Below are positions 63,112-64,000 of a stretch of 64,000 nucleotides of DNA, in pieces (position 1 is the stretch's first letter; the number at the start of each line of letters is the position of its first letter). A program made the translations under genes and the position numbers. Under the pieces are notes generated by a model. The model was not told the origin of the DNA and ran no database searches. It was given only the letters and a program-made list of their open reading frames with translations. The stretch covers positions 1,066,579 to 1,130,578 of the forward strand of contig BPHK01000001.1 in the NCBI GenBank assembly GCA_026003495.1. Direction: 5' to 3'. The DNA is from Candidatus Kapaibacterium sp. Lineage in GTDB: Bacteria > Bacteroidota > Ignavibacteria > Kapaibacteriales > NICIL-2.

Positions 63112-63135
63112 GCTGGGGGCCGTACGACCCCCAGC
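63112..63135 (-). terminator. Strong hairpin between the small basic gene and gap
   Basis: Perfect 8-bp GC-rich stem GCTGGGGG (63112-63119) with CCCCCAGC (63128-63135), loop of eight. It lies 15 bases past the stop of the small basic gene. No T-run follows on the minus strand, so it may stabilise the short message, end it imperfectly, or act in the gap leader. Confidence 0.5.
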
Positions 63136-63150
63136 ACCGATACACACCGA

Positions 63151-63246
63151 TTAGCGTTTCTTCTTTTTGTGGCGGTTCTTCCGCAAGCGTTTTTTCCGTT
63201 TGTGTGTCGCCATTTTGTGGCGCTTACGTTTCCGTCCACAGGGCAT
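63151..63246 (-). CDS. AURKAIP1/COX24-domain small basic protein (bS22/mS38-like)
   Basis: A 31-residue peptide, MPCGRKRKRHKMATHKRKKR followed by LRKNRHKKKKR. Over half of the residues are Lys or Arg. The RKRHKMxTHKRKKRLRK pattern is that of the AURKAIP1/COX24 domain found in mitochondrial mS38 and, in some bacteria, a small-subunit ribosomal protein (bS22 in mycobacteria). It probably binds rRNA. It is too short for most gene finders but is well supported by its motif, the ATG and the strong hairpin just after its stop. Confidence 0.87.
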   Translation of the reverse strand: MPCGRKRKRHKMATHKRKKRLRKNRHKKKKR

Positions 63247-63289
63247 AGTGCATCGGAAGATGGATGGTGAAACATGCCAAAAACTTCTG

Positions 63290-63907
63290 CTACGAGGAAT
63301 CGCGCTGCATCTGGCGGAGCTGCTCGATTGCGCGCTGCGCAAGGCGGCCCATCGCTGAGCTAGAATCTACCGCACGACAGCGTTCCATCCACGCGATCGC
63401 TTGCGCGATCCTGCCGCGATCGAATTCCATGACCGCCATGTTGTAGAGCGCAATTTGGTACGATGGCGCTTGGCGGATTGCACGCTCAGTGAGGTGGAAT
63501 CCGCGAGTGCGTTCGCCAGTTGCGTACAGCAAAAATGCATAATCGGTCAGCGCAACAACGTTCGGCGAGCCGAGCGAATCAATGTAGCGTTGGTATGTTG
63601 CCAAGGCAGCCAGGGTGTCCCCGACCTCGATTTGCAGGGAGCCAATCAACGGGAGCAGCGAGGTGTCCTGGGGATTGCGTGCCAATGAATCGCGAATCTG
63701 CTCGAGCACTGCTCGCCGAGCCTGAAGCTGCTGTTGCTGTTGGTTCGACTGTCGGAGTTGCTCGACCTGCTCAGCAATTTGCTGGCCGAAGTTCTCGCGG
63801 CCAAGGCGTTCATCGCTGGCGATAATTGCCCGTCGAATCGCAAACGATCCCAACGCAGCGATAAGTGCAATGCTACCGAGAACAAGCGCAGTGCGCCCAA
63901 CGCTCAT
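63290..63907 (-). CDS. Membrane-anchored TPR protein
   Basis: A 205-residue protein with one N-terminal membrane segment (about residues 5-25), a Gln-rich coiled coil (about 45-65, EQVEQLRQSNQQQQQLQARR) and three TPR-like helix pairs (LLPLIGSLQIEVGDTLAALATYQRYI; TDYAFLLYATGERTRGFHLTERAI; ALYNMAVMEFDRGRIAQAIAWMERC). It probably acts as a protein-contact module at the inner membrane. It lies 43 bases upstream of the small basic gene. Confidence 0.78.
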   Translation of the reverse strand: MSVGRTALVLGSIALIAALGSFAIRRAIIASDERLGRENFGQQIAEQVEQLRQSNQQQQQLQARRAVLEQIRDSLARNPQDTSLLPLIGSLQIEVGDTLAALATYQRYIDSLGSPNVVALTDYAFLLYATGERTRGFHLTERAIRQAPSYQIALYNMAVMEFDRGRIAQAIAWMERCRAVDSSSAMGRLAQRAIEQLRQMQRDSS

Positions 63908-63942
63908 AGAGAATGCACATGGTGAGTGGCTCGGCGCAACCT

Positions 63943-64000
63943 TTAGAACAGCGTATCGCTGGGAGTGGTTGCTCGGGCTTTGATTGCTTGGTCAACCTCG
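63943..64000 (-). CDS. 3' end of an unidentified gene (partial)
   Basis: The minus-strand frame from the window edge reads EVDQAIKARATTPSDTLF then TAA, 36 bases before the TPR protein gene. The tight spacing suggests a gene in the same operon. Too little is visible to identify it; the frame could be chance. Confidence 0.35.
   Translation of the reverse strand, partial: EVDQAIKARATTPSDTLF

Overview
The window looks like a compact stretch of core chromosome from a free-living bacterium of the Bacteroidota/Chlorobiota (FCB) superphylum, probably on the Chlorobi-Ignavibacteria-Kapabacteria side. The reasons are: two large secreted proteins ending in type IX secretion (Por) C-terminal sorting domains; Bacteroidetes-style TAnnTTTG(C) boxes upstream of many transcription units with few Shine-Dalgarno sequences; a DUF2851 protein; a FtsZ tail ending in a PAFLRR-type peptide; OmpA-family and beta-barrel outer membrane proteins; and a 31-residue AURKAIP1/COX24-like basic peptide. 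The lineage call is inference. Genes are tightly packed with many ATGA/TGATG overlaps, and no stretch over 300 bases lacks a gene. I saw no CRISPR array, prophage, insertion sequence or rRNA.

Layout. 1-9.5 kb (+): 3' end of a T9SS surface protein, then valS, a thiolase, a fused FAD/Fe-S dehydrogenase, an Ogg2 glycosylase and a SET-domain protein. 9.5-9.9 kb (-): a FlK-like thioesterase. 10-14.7 kb (+): mtaB, truA, M48 peptidase, pyrF, DUF2851. 14.8-24.2 kb (+): threonine dehydrogenase-like epimerase, DUF255 protein, folD, RluA-type synthase, adk, a sialidase-like T9SS protein and a flippase-like membrane protein. 24.1-25.8 kb (-): acyl-CoA synthetase. 25.9-39.4 kb (+): threonine aldolase, thioesterase, RsbU-type phosphatase, ruvA, a HisA-like protein, ftsQ-ftsA-ftsZ, an outer membrane protein, fumC, a TPR protein and a 2-oxoacid dehydrogenase E2. 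39.4-47.65 kb (-): pdxJ, an OmpA protein, dxs, tRNA-Lys, an ABC exporter, holB and dtd. 47.8-58.6 kb (+): a large iron-sulfur assembly cluster (sufB-C-D-S-U, DUF59, ferredoxin, Rrf2 regulator, second desulfurase, A-type carrier, superoxide dismutase), then a LON-domain protein, folP and a frameshifted rpe. 58.6-64 kb (-): TPR protein, the small basic peptide, gap, pgk, rhomboid protease and ispG.

Working together: the suf cluster combines a SufS/SufU scaffold system with an IscS-type desulfurase, an Rrf2 sensor and a superoxide dismutase. This reads as one iron-sulfur/oxidative-stress unit that would also serve Fe-S enzymes encoded here (MtaB, IspG, the FAD/Fe-S dehydrogenase). dxs and ispG indicate the MEP isoprenoid route. 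ftsQAZ appears to have its own strong promoter embedded in the end of the hisA-like gene.

No wholly new multi-gene system is obvious. The best leads are the SET protein with a KANL2-like zinc motif, the HisA-like protein lacking its catalytic aspartates, the doubled C-terminal peptide of FtsZ, a set of apparently leaderless transcripts, a hairpin-located frameshift in rpe, and a possible SD-masking RNA switch before the LON-domain gene.
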